This document shows, piece by piece, positions 1 to 6,290 of a stretch of 8,784 nucleotides of DNA. A program made the position numbers and the translations under genes. The stretch is from Spirochaetales bacterium. GTDB lineage: Bacteria > Spirochaetota > Spirochaetia > DSM-27196 > PWMO01. The stretch's first letter is position 1, and the number at the start of each line of letters is the position of its first letter. The notes under the pieces were generated by a model. It had not been told where the DNA came from. It searched no databases and was given only the letters and a program-made list of their open reading frames with translations. The stretch spans positions 1-8,784 of the forward strand of contig SLTF01000171.1 in NCBI GenBank assembly GCA_007130025.1, read 5' to 3'.

Positions 1-357
1 AGTGATGGCAGGGGATCGTGGCATATCCCGCTCTCCATCGGTCCGCGGGTAACGTTCAGGGGGTACAAGAACGACATATACGTCGGCCTCCTCGGCGCAT
101 GGCACTACGCCACCCGTCGAACCGTTTTCGGTGAAGAAGGTGCCAGCGCCGACGTGGGACCATACTGGTTCGCGATGCTCAATCTTGAGACCGGATTGCG
201 GATCTACCTTGGTGATGACCTCAGTCGCAGGCCAACCTACCTGAACTTCGGCCTGGTGCTGGGCATGGCGGGATACCGGTTCGAACTCGATTTCTCCGAC
301 GGTGATCCAGCAGACTTCGAGGTCTGGTTGCGCGGCGGCGCGGGGGTTCGGTTATGA
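1..357 (+). CDS. C-terminal part of a beta-barrel-like envelope protein (5' end outside window)
   Basis: Frame 1 is open from the first base to a TGA at 355-357, giving about 118 residues of a protein whose start lies upstream of the window. The sequence alternates hydrophobic and polar residues with many Gly and aromatic residues (IYVGLLGAWHYATRR, YWFAMLNLETGLRIYLG, LNFGLVLGMAGYRFELDF), as expected for transmembrane beta-strands of an outer-membrane barrel. An internal ATG at 154 is unlikely to be the start because the upstream codons continue the same strand pattern. Its stop overlaps the start of the next gene (ATGA at 354-357), so the two genes are probably co-transcribed and translationally coupled. 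No named family is recognised; outer-membrane location is an inference from composition. Confidence 0.7.
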   Translation, partial: SDGRGSWHIPLSIGPRVTFRGYKNDIYVGLLGAWHYATRRTVFGEEGASADVGPYWFAMLNLETGLRIYLGDDLSRRPTYLNFGLVLGMAGYRFELDFSDGDPADFEVWLRGGAGVRL

Positions 358-1454
358 CCGGCAGAACGCTTCGCACCATAGCGGGAATTGTGCTGTGGAT
401 CGGTGCGACCGCTGCGTGGGGTCAGGAAGAGGTGATTCCCAGGATCCCGCGGCGCGTTCTCTTCGATCTGGAGCGACTCGAACCGGCGAATGCACCGGAC
501 ACAATGCTCGGAACAGCGCCCGAGCGCCTGCCCGATTTTCTCTATACCCGGGTGTCACAGTTGCAACCGGTGGTCCGCGTCTTTGACACAACCGAAGCGC
601 ACTCGGTGGTGACCACCGAGGTGGGTGCCTCAGACGGCAGCGTTGCGGTTGTGCTCCGTGAATCGGGAGCGGAACTCGCACGCTACCGCTTCGATCCGGG
701 CGGCGGAATCCCGGCCTTCACCGGCTTCGTGACCGACACGGCGGCGGCACTGGCTCCGCGGCTCGGTTTCGTGGCGCCAGAGGTCGTGGTGGTGTTTGAC
801 TCAGACCAGGACGAGCGCGGACAGATCGTGCGTGATGTGGTTCTGGCCGATCGCCTGGCGAGCCGGTTCGAGTTCACGCTCTGGTTGTCGGGGCTGATGC
901 GAAACATCGACACGAATCAGGATATCGACGGCGCACGGGTGGCGCTTGATCCGTTCGCGCTTGAGGCGAGCTGGTTTCTTCGCCGGAATCTGGGTCTCAC
1001 CGCAGCGCTGTGGATTCACTACAGCGACTTTCTCTACTTTGGGCGTACCGTTGACGGCCAGGGCGCTCAGGGTTTGCTCAACTCCTTCTTCCTGCTACCG
1101 GGAGTCGGCGTAACCTATCGTACCCTGCAGCGCGTGTCGGGCAGCGCGGGAGTCACTCTCTACGCCGGCCCGGTCTGGGTGACCAACGAGTCGGATGAAA
1201 CAGTTGGCGACGATCGCGACGGCTTTGAGCCGTGGCTGGAACCGGGTGAGTCCACGACGCTGCTCTATTCAATGGTAGTGCTGCACGGTGGGCTGGGGGT
1301 GAGTCTGGACCACCGCTGGACGCTGCGAACCCGATTCTCGATCAACATTCGCCCCGCCATGCTGCTCGGTTTTGAGGAAGATACCAGCTACCCAAGCGAC
1401 GGTGCAGGCGGGTTCTTTCACTACTTGTCGCTCGGGGTAGGGTATCGGCGCTAG
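354..1454 (+). CDS. Exported protein, N-terminal soluble domain plus C-terminal beta-barrel-like region
   Basis: This is a 366-residue protein. Residues 1-23 (MTGRTLRTIAGIVLWIGATA followed by AWG) form a short signal peptide with a likely cut before Gln24; there is no lipobox Cys. Residues about 34-150 begin with RVLFDLERLEP and end with VVVVFDSDQDE, which looks like a compact alpha/beta domain. It is loosely reminiscent of TolB-N/FlgO-like periplasmic domains, but I cannot assign it. From about residue 171 onward (RFEFTLWLSGLM) the pattern becomes Gly- and aromatic-rich strands up to the final LSLGVGYRR, suggesting a beta-barrel. The ATG overlaps the upstream stop (ATGA), and only a weak G-rich ribosome site (cgggggttcgg) precedes it, so coupled translation with the upstream barrel gene is likely. 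Function unknown; perhaps an outer-membrane component acting with its neighbour. Confidence 0.8.
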   Translation: MTGRTLRTIAGIVLWIGATAAWGQEEVIPRIPRRVLFDLERLEPANAPDTMLGTAPERLPDFLYTRVSQLQPVVRVFDTTEAHSVVTTEVGASDGSVAVVLRESGAELARYRFDPGGGIPAFTGFVTDTAAALAPRLGFVAPEVVVVFDSDQDERGQIVRDVVLADRLASRFEFTLWLSGLMRNIDTNQDIDGARVALDPFALEASWFLRRNLGLTAALWIHYSDFLYFGRTVDGQGAQGLLNSFFLLPGVGVTYRTLQRVSGSAGVTLYAGPVWVTNESDETVGDDRDGFEPWLEPGESTTLLYSMVVLHGGLGVSLDHRWTLRTRFSINIRPAMLLGFEEDTSYPSDGAGGFFHYLSLGVGYRR

Positions 1455-1457
1455 TTT

Positions 1458-1485
1458 TTGAGATTGCCGTCGGTTGTGGTATACT
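1458..1485 (+). promoter_or_regulatory. Sigma70-type promoter of the first AraC regulator, extended -10
   Basis: TTGAGA (1458-1463) and TATACT (1480-1485) are separated by 16 nt, with TGG just before the -10 element giving an extended -10. The -10 ends 27 nt before the ATG at 1513. A 5-bp inverted repeat, CCGTC (1467-1471) and GACGG (1487-1491), brackets the -10 and could be an operator. The exact 10-mer GTGGTATACT (1476-1485) recurs in the promoter of the second AraC gene. Confidence 0.6.
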
Positions 1486-1512
1486 TGACGGGAGTCTCCA
1501 TCGGAAGCGGTG

Positions 1513-2556
1513 ATGAAATCGTCAACCGGTTTCGGTATGCAAATCGATCGCGCCGGACTCGAGCTTGCTCGCAGGTTCGATCTGTTTCCCAGTGGACTTG
1601 AAAGCTATCAGGTTGTACACCCGCTCCCGAATGAGGTCGCTCGCGGCAGGATCGAGACCACCATGCTCGGTCATGGTGTCGGGTATCTGAGATTCAACTG
1701 TGAACAGGCCTTTTGCGGTTTTCGTGTGTGTACCGGGCCGGCGCCGGACCGGTTCGTTTTTCCCTTCCACCTTTCCAGAGACCCCGTTGCAGTTGGCGTC
1801 CAGGGTGAACGAGAGCCGATCCTGCTTTCGCGGACCGACTCCTTTATCCTTGGCCCATCGGTTGTCGGGGTGCAAACGATTCGCCGCGCGACGGTGACTC
1901 ACGAAATCTGTCTTCTGGCAGATTCTGCACTGGTGGATTCATGTTTCGCGGATTCCCGGCGGACACTTCCGGCTGTGCTCAAACGCGGGTTTGCAAAGCG
2001 CGAGGGCGAACCCTTCGTTTTGCCGGGATCGACCAATGGTTCGATGGGGTTAGCGCTCCGCCAGATGATGACGTGCGGTCTGCACGGTGGACTGGCTCGG
2101 CTCTACCTTGAGGCCAAAGTGATCGAGATAATCGCGATGCGTCTGGCGCAGGTCACTGGCCGGGAGTTTCCGGACGGCTCTCATGCACTGATGAAGCGCG
2201 ACATTGCTTCATTGGAGGAAGCCCGGCACATCCTGTTGTCTCTCCAGGACCGGCCTCCGACGATATCGGAGCTTGCACGAACCGTGGGTTTGAGTCGCAC
2301 CAAGCTGAAGGTTGGCTTTCGCATTCACTTTGGATCAACCGTATTTGGTGTGCTTCGTTCGCACAGGATGCAGATGGCGCTCGAACTGATGAGAGACGGT
2401 GTCTGCAACGTCACCGAAGCTGCGCACATCGTCGGTTACAACTCGTCCGGTGCATTCGCGACTGCATTCAAGGCAGAGTACGGGTACCCCCCGCATCTGG
2501 CTCGTAGGCAGAAGACATCGACTCTTCAACCGGTCACGCGCTCCGTCTCCAGGTAA
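1513..2556 (+). CDS. AraC-family transcriptional regulator, PchR-like (AraC-1)
   Basis: This is a 347-residue DNA-binding regulator. The C-terminal AraC domain spans about residues 230-332. It has a first helix-turn-helix at about 251-270 (ISELARTVGLSRTKLKVGF) and a second at about 300-319 (VTEAAHIVGYNSSGAFATAF). The linker segment LHGGLARLYLEAKVIEIIAM resembles the one before the DNA-binding domain in PchR-type regulators, which in known cases respond to siderophores. The ligand here is unknown. The N-terminal part (about 1-220) is the presumed effector domain. I chose ATG 1513 because GGAAG at 1503-1507 sits 5 nt upstream; GTG at 1510 is an alternative adding one residue. It lies just upstream of a run of exported-protein genes and is paralogous to the regulator at 6202-7251, sharing its promoter 10-mer. 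Two Cys in the region after LGHG appear to align with Cys of the paralogue. Confidence 0.9.
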   Translation: MKSSTGFGMQIDRAGLELARRFDLFPSGLESYQVVHPLPNEVARGRIETTMLGHGVGYLRFNCEQAFCGFRVCTGPAPDRFVFPFHLSRDPVAVGVQGEREPILLSRTDSFILGPSVVGVQTIRRATVTHEICLLADSALVDSCFADSRRTLPAVLKRGFAKREGEPFVLPGSTNGSMGLALRQMMTCGLHGGLARLYLEAKVIEIIAMRLAQVTGREFPDGSHALMKRDIASLEEARHILLSLQDRPPTISELARTVGLSRTKLKVGFRIHFGSTVFGVLRSHRMQMALELMRDGVCNVTEAAHIVGYNSSGAFATAFKAEYGYPPHLARRQKTSTLQPVTRSVSR

Positions 2557-2871
2557 TCGGTCTTTTCGCGGAAGAAAAATGTCCTCTCGCGAATGCGTGA
2601 ACCGGGAACGTGGCGGATACTGTACGTAAGCCGCCTGGCTCCAGGAAACGGCGCCTGTTCTATCTCGCGTCACACCATTCACACCCGCTTCCGCGAAGCC
2701 GCGGTCGTCGGGAGGTGTACATGCGATTTCGCGGCCTTCCCCGTCAGTGGCTGAACCTCCTCACAAGGGCCCGCCCTCCTCCATTGCGCGGCAGAACCAC
2801 AGCGCAGCCGCAGACGAAAACGCGCGGCAGCGCCAATGCCCGTGCGCGGGCGATCACAGGAGGAGGATGAG
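2557..2871 (+). other. Intergenic region between AraC-1 and lipoprotein A
   Basis: These 315 bases hold no convincing gene. Reading frames that cross it have no ribosome site or coding-like composition. Small structures seen are TTCGCG (2565-2570) with CGCGAA (2588-2593), an inverted repeat 9 nt after the AraC-1 stop with no T-run, and GCCCG/CGGGC (2838-2842 and 2847-2851), a 5-bp stem with a 4-nt loop that ends 6 nt before the Shine-Dalgarno of the next gene. No strong -35/-10 pair was found by eye. Its length suggests it holds the promoter and leader of the downstream surface-protein genes. Confidence 0.5.
2858..2866 (+). promoter_or_regulatory. Strong ribosome binding site fixing the start of lipoprotein A
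   Basis: AGGAGGAGG lies 5 nt before ATG 2872. It sets the start there rather than at the in-frame ATG 2836, which would add 12 charged residues ahead of the signal peptide. Confidence 0.85.
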
Positions 2872-4089
2872 ATGAAAAAGTTGCACGTAATCATCGCGGT
2901 GGCAGTAGTTCTGGTTGCCGCGTCCGTGTCGGTCGGGATCCTCGGGTGCGACAGCACCGGAGCGGGACCCGCCGGGGGAACCGACCCGGTTGATCTGGAA
3001 ATCGATCTGACTGGCCACTGGATCATGACACTTCCTGATCCGGGTTCCGGAGACGGAGAGATTCGTGTGTTGTTCTATCTTATTCACACCGACGATCCGG
3101 ATTCCAACCTGAACGGGCTTATGCTCACCGGACATGTCTCCGGCGCGTCCGTCACGTTCACTATATCCACCGTTGACGGCGATGTTGAAGTCAGCGGAAC
3201 GATTCAACCCAATGGAACTATCACCGGCACCGTTGACTTCGGGGGGGGCTCTCCGGCTGGAATGCAGATGACGCGATTCCACCCAACGAGCGGGAGCCTC
3301 GAGCTAAATGGCTTAATCGACCTGGCCCTCACTGACAGGGGTCTCGCCGGCAAGAGTAGCGATTACATCGTCTTTTATCTCGGTTTTGAGTTCCATACAA
3401 GCTTGATTGACGGGTTCGTGACGTTCGAGACTGTCGGCGAACTCACGGTTGGAACATATGAGGTGGTCGATGAGTATTGCTGTCTCGAATGCGGTACCGA
3501 TGACGAATCGGTTGCGGCGTGGGCGTACGGATACGGATGGGACTTGGCAGCCGTGTACGGCGAGCTGGACGTTTCGACCTACGATCCGGATGCGGAAGTT
3601 ACCGGAACGTTTTGGCTTGAGTTTGAAGACGGAGACCATCTGAGCGGATGGTTTGAACTGGAGCAACCCGTCGAGAGCGGAGGAACGGTGTTCATCGAGT
3701 CAGGAGAACTGGACGGCGTCGTTGTGTCCGATGAAGAGGGAACCGGCCTGCCATGGAGCACGGGAACAGAGTTGGTCTATGGTAGTTTTAGCATCGTCTA
3801 CCTAGATGAGGACATAGCAATCGGGGTCGAGTTCATGCCCCAGGTGGAAATCGGAGTTGGAACGTATTCGGTTCCGGATGAGATGGACGTTTTTGTAATC
3901 TATGTGGACTACTCGGGTGGCTTGCATCATGGCGAATATGAAGATCCCGAATCCGGCACTGTTACCATTTCCGCCTATGATCCGACGTTGGGAATCGAGG
4001 GAACTTTCGAAGTAGAATTCAACGGTGGCACGCTTACCGGTGAGTTCGACGTTGTCTTTGAAATCTGCGAGTTCGAGTTCTACTGGTAG
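2872..4089 (+). CDS. Repeat-containing lipoprotein A, family not recognised
   Basis: This is a 405-residue predicted lipoprotein. The signal peptide starts MKKLHVIIAVAVVLV and ends in a relaxed lipobox ILGC with the lipidated residue at Cys26, followed by a Gly/Ser/Thr/Asp linker. Residues about 45-137 (TGHWIMTL ... GMQMTRF) are strand-rich with repeated DG/NG turns and look like a lipocalin-like or small beta-sandwich domain. Residues about 140-263 and 268-405 are two diverged copies of one unit. Each has GTY-x-V-x-DE (from Gly194 and Gly330), then a YDP turn, then a V-x-GTF-x-LEF or IEGTFEVEF strand pair and a G-x-L-x-G-x-F end. The first copy has a Cys cluster, CCLEC, at 203-207. The protein is very acidic with few basic residues, consistent with a surface or periplasmic role. 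It begins the four-gene run of exported proteins. Function unknown. Confidence 0.85.
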   Translation: MKKLHVIIAVAVVLVAASVSVGILGCDSTGAGPAGGTDPVDLEIDLTGHWIMTLPDPGSGDGEIRVLFYLIHTDDPDSNLNGLMLTGHVSGASVTFTISTVDGDVEVSGTIQPNGTITGTVDFGGGSPAGMQMTRFHPTSGSLELNGLIDLALTDRGLAGKSSDYIVFYLGFEFHTSLIDGFVTFETVGELTVGTYEVVDEYCCLECGTDDESVAAWAYGYGWDLAAVYGELDVSTYDPDAEVTGTFWLEFEDGDHLSGWFELEQPVESGGTVFIESGELDGVVVSDEEGTGLPWSTGTELVYGSFSIVYLDEDIAIGVEFMPQVEIGVGTYSVPDEMDVFVIYVDYSGGLHHGEYEDPESGTVTISAYDPTLGIEGTFEVEFNGGTLTGEFDVVFEICEFEFYW

Positions 4090-4102
4090 TCGATCGGAAC
4101 AC

Positions 4103-4225
4103 GTGACGCTCGTCGAATATGAAGCCGCTGAAGCCGATGAGATTCCGGCCTCGTTCAGTTTTGTCGGGCCGGTCGCCGCAATCCTTCCCCCAGGGGACAA
4201 CGGCGACAACGGTGATGACGATTGA
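4103..4225 (+). other. Short coding-like stretch after lipoprotein A (possible small ORF, frameshifted tail or remnant)
   Basis: Frame 2 is open through the end of lipoprotein A and on to a TGA at 4223-4225. From GTG 4103 it would give a 40-residue peptide starting VTLVEYEAAEADEIPASF and ending in the acidic tail GDNGDNGDDD. Its composition and codons look more coding-like than a random shadow. However, there is no good ribosome site before the GTG and no signal peptide. It could be a tail reached by frameshift from the lipoprotein, or the remains of a lost gene. It is listed with low confidence because a chance open frame is possible. Confidence 0.2.
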
Positions 4226-4251
4226 CCAAGTCGTGGCGAGACCTCGTTTTG

Positions 4252-4273
4252 CACCCGGCGGAAACGCCGGGTG
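4252..4273 (+). promoter_or_regulatory. Perfect 9-bp hairpin with GAAA tetraloop in the leader of the barrel gene
   Basis: CACCCGGCG (4252-4260), GAAA (4261-4264) and CGCCGGGTG (4265-4273) form a perfect GC-rich stem closed by a stable GNRA-type loop. It ends 9 nt before the Shine-Dalgarno at 4283. No T-run follows on either strand, so it is not a standard intrinsic terminator. It could be an mRNA processing or stability element, or a translation control structure. Confidence 0.55.
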
Positions 4274-4295
4274 GTCGTGGGTGAGGAGGGACAAG

Positions 4296-4922
4296 ATGTC
4301 AAACAAAAAGAATTGGGTAAAGAAAGCAGGATTCGTTTTGGCGATTGTACTCATGCTGACGCCAGCCCTGGCCGCGGCTCCGGGTAACGCGGGGTTCTAC
4401 GTGGGTACAGGGATCGGAGGGGCAATCCCCAGGCATGAGGGTGACCTCGCCGAACTCATTGAAGCGGAAAACGGCTTAGGTTGGGAGCTCCTTCACCTGG
4501 GCTACAACTTCACGGACAACTTCGGCATGGGTCTTCAATGGGGCGCAGCCGCCGGGCCGGCGGAATCAGACATACTTTGGGGCCAGGGCTACCTTGTGCT
4601 TTCCGGCCGCTTTTCGCACGTCGTTAACGAGCGGTTCGTGCCCTATCTCGAAATCGGATTGGGCCCGTACCTCTTCATGTACTTGGAGGAAAACCCGGAA
4701 GACGAAATTGTCTCGGACCCTGTTCTGGGCTTTCGCTTCGCCCTGGGAGCCAGCTTCTACTTCGGCAGGTTCTACATTGGCCCGGAGCTCAGCTATCACG
4801 TTGCCCGCTATTCTGATTGGAGCTACAGACCGGAGGAAGGAGGATCATTCGATTTTGAATCTGACGAGACCGGCGATATGCTTCTAATCCTGCTCAAGTT
4901 TGGGTTCCATTCCCGCCGTTGA
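4296..4922 (+). CDS. Outer-membrane beta-barrel protein, 208 aa
   Basis: I chose ATG 4296 because GAGGAGGG (4283-4290) sits 5 nt upstream and a clear signal peptide follows: basic N-terminus NKKNWVKK, hydrophobic core FVLAIVLML, cleavage after ALA at residue 26. The longer frame reaching back to 4119 would bury this signal. The mature part starts with AGFYVGTGIGGAIP, typical of small OmpA/OmpW-like barrels. About eight amphipathic strands follow, for example YLVLSGRFSHVV, FVPYLEIGLGPYLFMYL, LGFRFALGASFYFG, FYIGPELSYHVARY and MLLILLKFGFHSRR. Length fits a small eight-stranded barrel. It sits between two lipoprotein genes and is preceded by a strong hairpin, and probably belongs to the same expression unit. 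The exact family and any ligand are not identifiable by eye. Confidence 0.85.
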   Translation: MSNKKNWVKKAGFVLAIVLMLTPALAAAPGNAGFYVGTGIGGAIPRHEGDLAELIEAENGLGWELLHLGYNFTDNFGMGLQWGAAAGPAESDILWGQGYLVLSGRFSHVVNERFVPYLEIGLGPYLFMYLEENPEDEIVSDPVLGFRFALGASFYFGRFYIGPELSYHVARYSDWSYRPEEGGSFDFESDETGDMLLILLKFGFHSRR

Positions 4923-4955
4923 GTGCATCAAAGTAGTCGACGATGCCGAGTACCG

Positions 4956-4967
4956 GTGTCATGACAC
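4956..4967. promoter_or_regulatory. 12-bp perfect palindrome upstream of lipoprotein B
   Basis: GTGTCATGACAC is a perfect palindrome in the 133-nt gap between the barrel gene and lipoprotein B, about 90 nt before the start codon. It may be an operator, but a 12-bp palindrome can also arise by chance and no clear promoter was seen beside it. Confidence 0.25.
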
Positions 4968-5055
4968 GCTGGCAATGCGGCGCCATCGGCTGCCGGAACA
5001 CTGACCCCGGCGGGCCACTGCCGCGCTGAGGGCGACCGATTCGGGGAGAACGACC

Positions 5056-5850
5056 ATGTTCAAGAAGATAGAAGTCGATCGTCTCGCGTCAAGACGATCC
5101 TGCATTACCGTTGTCGCGGTTGTGGGGCTGACGCTGGTTCTGCTGGCAACAGGCTGCGATCAGTCCGGATCGGGCCTGAAGAGCGAGGGGACGCCGTCTA
5201 ACCCGGTTACGCTGACGGTAGGGGTGACGCACTCAGGCAGTGTGGGGCGCTGCGGAATCAGTTTCTATCGCTTCACGACAACGGATGAGAGCGAATACAC
5301 CATTGCGCTGACAAACACACAGTCAGATCTCAGCTGGGACCTGTACGATTCCAGCTGGAGTCACCTTATGGAGTGTGATGATCACTATCATGCAGCCGAT
5401 GAAATCGCCACTACGCCCGTACTGCCTGCAGGCACAACCTACCACCTGGCCGTGGAAGAGTGGGACTGTGTTGCGGGCCGGTTCACGCTCTTGGTCTCTA
5501 CGGGGGTGTGGGCAGGCCCAAGAAACGAGGGGTCGTTTTCCGATCCTCTGGTTCTCACCGTGGGGGTGATCCACTCGGGGATGGTAGGTCAGTATGGAAC
5601 CAGTTACTACCGCTTCACGACAACCGTCCTGGGCAGCTATACAATCTCCCTGACCGACACACAGTCAGACCTCAGCTGGGACCTGTACGATTCCAACTGG
5701 AGTCACCTTATGGAGTGTGATGATCACTGGCATGCAGCCGATGAAATCGCCACTACCCCGGTACTGCCTGCAGGCACAACCTACCACCTGACGGTTGATG
5801 AGTGGGACGGTGTTGTGGGCCGATTCGAATTGTTGATCACGGCGCCGTAG
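5056..5850 (+). CDS. Lipoprotein B with two tandem PPC-like domains
   Basis: This is a 264-residue predicted lipoprotein. A basic N-terminus (KKIEVDRLASRR) is followed by a hydrophobic core (TVVAVVGLTLVLLATGC) with a relaxed lipobox and lipidated Cys34. GGGGAG lies 8 nt before the ATG. Two copies of a domain of about 105 residues follow (about 45-148 and 158-262). Each reads PVTLTVGV or PLVLTVGV, then SGSVG or SGMVG, YRFTTT, DLSWDLYDS, a DDH segment, LPAGTTYHL and GRF-x-LL. This order matches the pre-peptidase C-terminal (PPC) beta-sandwich fold found on secreted bacterial proteins, though no enzyme domain is attached. Both copies hold ECDDHYHAADE or ECDDHWHAADE (106-116 and 220-230), an acidic and His-rich loop that could bind a metal ion; this is inference. 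The copies share a nearly identical 133-nt core, pointing to recent duplication or gene conversion. Confidence 0.85.
   Translation: MFKKIEVDRLASRRSCITVVAVVGLTLVLLATGCDQSGSGLKSEGTPSNPVTLTVGVTHSGSVGRCGISFYRFTTTDESEYTIALTNTQSDLSWDLYDSSWSHLMECDDHYHAADEIATTPVLPAGTTYHLAVEEWDCVAGRFTLLVSTGVWAGPRNEGSFSDPLVLTVGVIHSGMVGQYGTSYYRFTTTVLGSYTISLTDTQSDLSWDLYDSNWSHLMECDDHWHAADEIATTPVLPAGTTYHLTVDEWDGVVGRFELLITAP
5316..5448 (+). repeat. Intragenic direct repeat, copy 1 (133 nt)
   Basis: This block matches 5658-5790 at an offset of 342 nt (114 codons) with 6 differences in 133 positions counted by eye. The only amino-acid changes are Ser to Asn and Tyr to Trp. Flanking parts of the two domains are clearly more diverged, so only the core appears to have been homogenised. 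Confidence 0.9.
5658..5790 (+). repeat. Intragenic direct repeat, copy 2 (133 nt)
   Basis: Second copy of the block at 5316-5448. It is in frame and encodes the core of the second PPC-like domain, including the ECDDHWHAADE loop and the LPAGTTYHL strand. Confidence 0.9.
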
Positions 5851-5912
5851 GGGACCTGATGCCACATGCGTGGGTCGATGCGACAGGCGGGCACGTGAAG
5901 AGGGAGGCGGTA

Positions 5913-6290
5913 ATGAGGAAACTCCCGCTCGTACTTCTCATCACTTTCTTGGCGAGCACTGTTTTACCGGCTGCTGAGTTCTGCGCTCCCGCCGATTGTG
6001 ATGCATCGATCAGGCTCGGGCGGCTTCACGCCCGCTCCGCGCGAGTTTCCGGCTGGTTCTGGACCGGGTTTTCGATCGCAGCGGTGTTGTTCGCGTTTGA
6101 CGTCGCAGCCGAAGCGACCTATGGCGGATACGATGATGACGTACTGGTTGATGTGATCGGCGCCTCCCTGATGATTCGAAACACCGTCACTGCCTCTCCC
6201 CTCACTCCTCACATCCGCACCAGGCGGGCGGTTCTTCGATCTCCGGGACTCCACGAACCGCGCATGGGCAGAAACCGTGGGTCGCCTTGA
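5913..6290 (+). CDS. Small exported protein of unknown function, possibly with a degenerate 3' end
   Basis: AGGGAGG (5901-5907) lies 5 nt before ATG 5913. The frame extends upstream to 5802, but that part overlaps lipoprotein B and lacks a signal. The 125-residue product starts MRKLPLVLLITFLASTVLPA, a good signal peptide. It is followed by FCAPADCD (two Cys) and a hydrophobic stretch SGWFWTGFSIAAVLFAFDVA (residues 46-65), which may span the membrane. From about residue 97 the frame runs antisense to the 3' end of the converging AraC-2 gene, and there it turns Arg/Pro-rich and unlike a natural tail. The gene may have been shortened or frameshifted when the two genes were brought together. No family recognised. 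It follows lipoprotein B by 62 nt and is probably co-transcribed with it. Confidence 0.5.
   Translation: MRKLPLVLLITFLASTVLPAAEFCAPADCDASIRLGRLHARSARVSGWFWTGFSIAAVLFAFDVAAEATYGGYDDDVLVDVIGASLMIRNTVTASPLTPHIRTRRAVLRSPGLHEPRMGRNRGSP

Noticed and set aside
2565..2593. TTCGCG...CGCGAA after AraC-1 as a terminator
   Set aside because: Stem of only 6 bp with a 17-nt loop and no T-run.
2610..2870. An 86-codon plus-strand frame in the gap after AraC-1
   Set aside because: Its product is Arg/Pro-rich low-quality sequence with no ribosome site, and it ends within the leader of lipoprotein A.
2836..2871. Upstream in-frame ATG at 2836 as the start of lipoprotein A
   Set aside because: It would place 12 charged residues before the signal peptide and has no ribosome site, while ATG 2872 has AGGAGGAGG at ideal spacing.
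4252..4273. The strong hairpin as an intrinsic terminator
   Set aside because: No T-run follows the stem on either strand, and it lies just before a gene start.
4119..4295. Upstream in-frame ATG at 4119 as the start of the barrel protein
   Set aside because: The added 59 residues are Arg/Pro-rich and would bury the signal peptide; ATG 4296 has a strong ribosome site.
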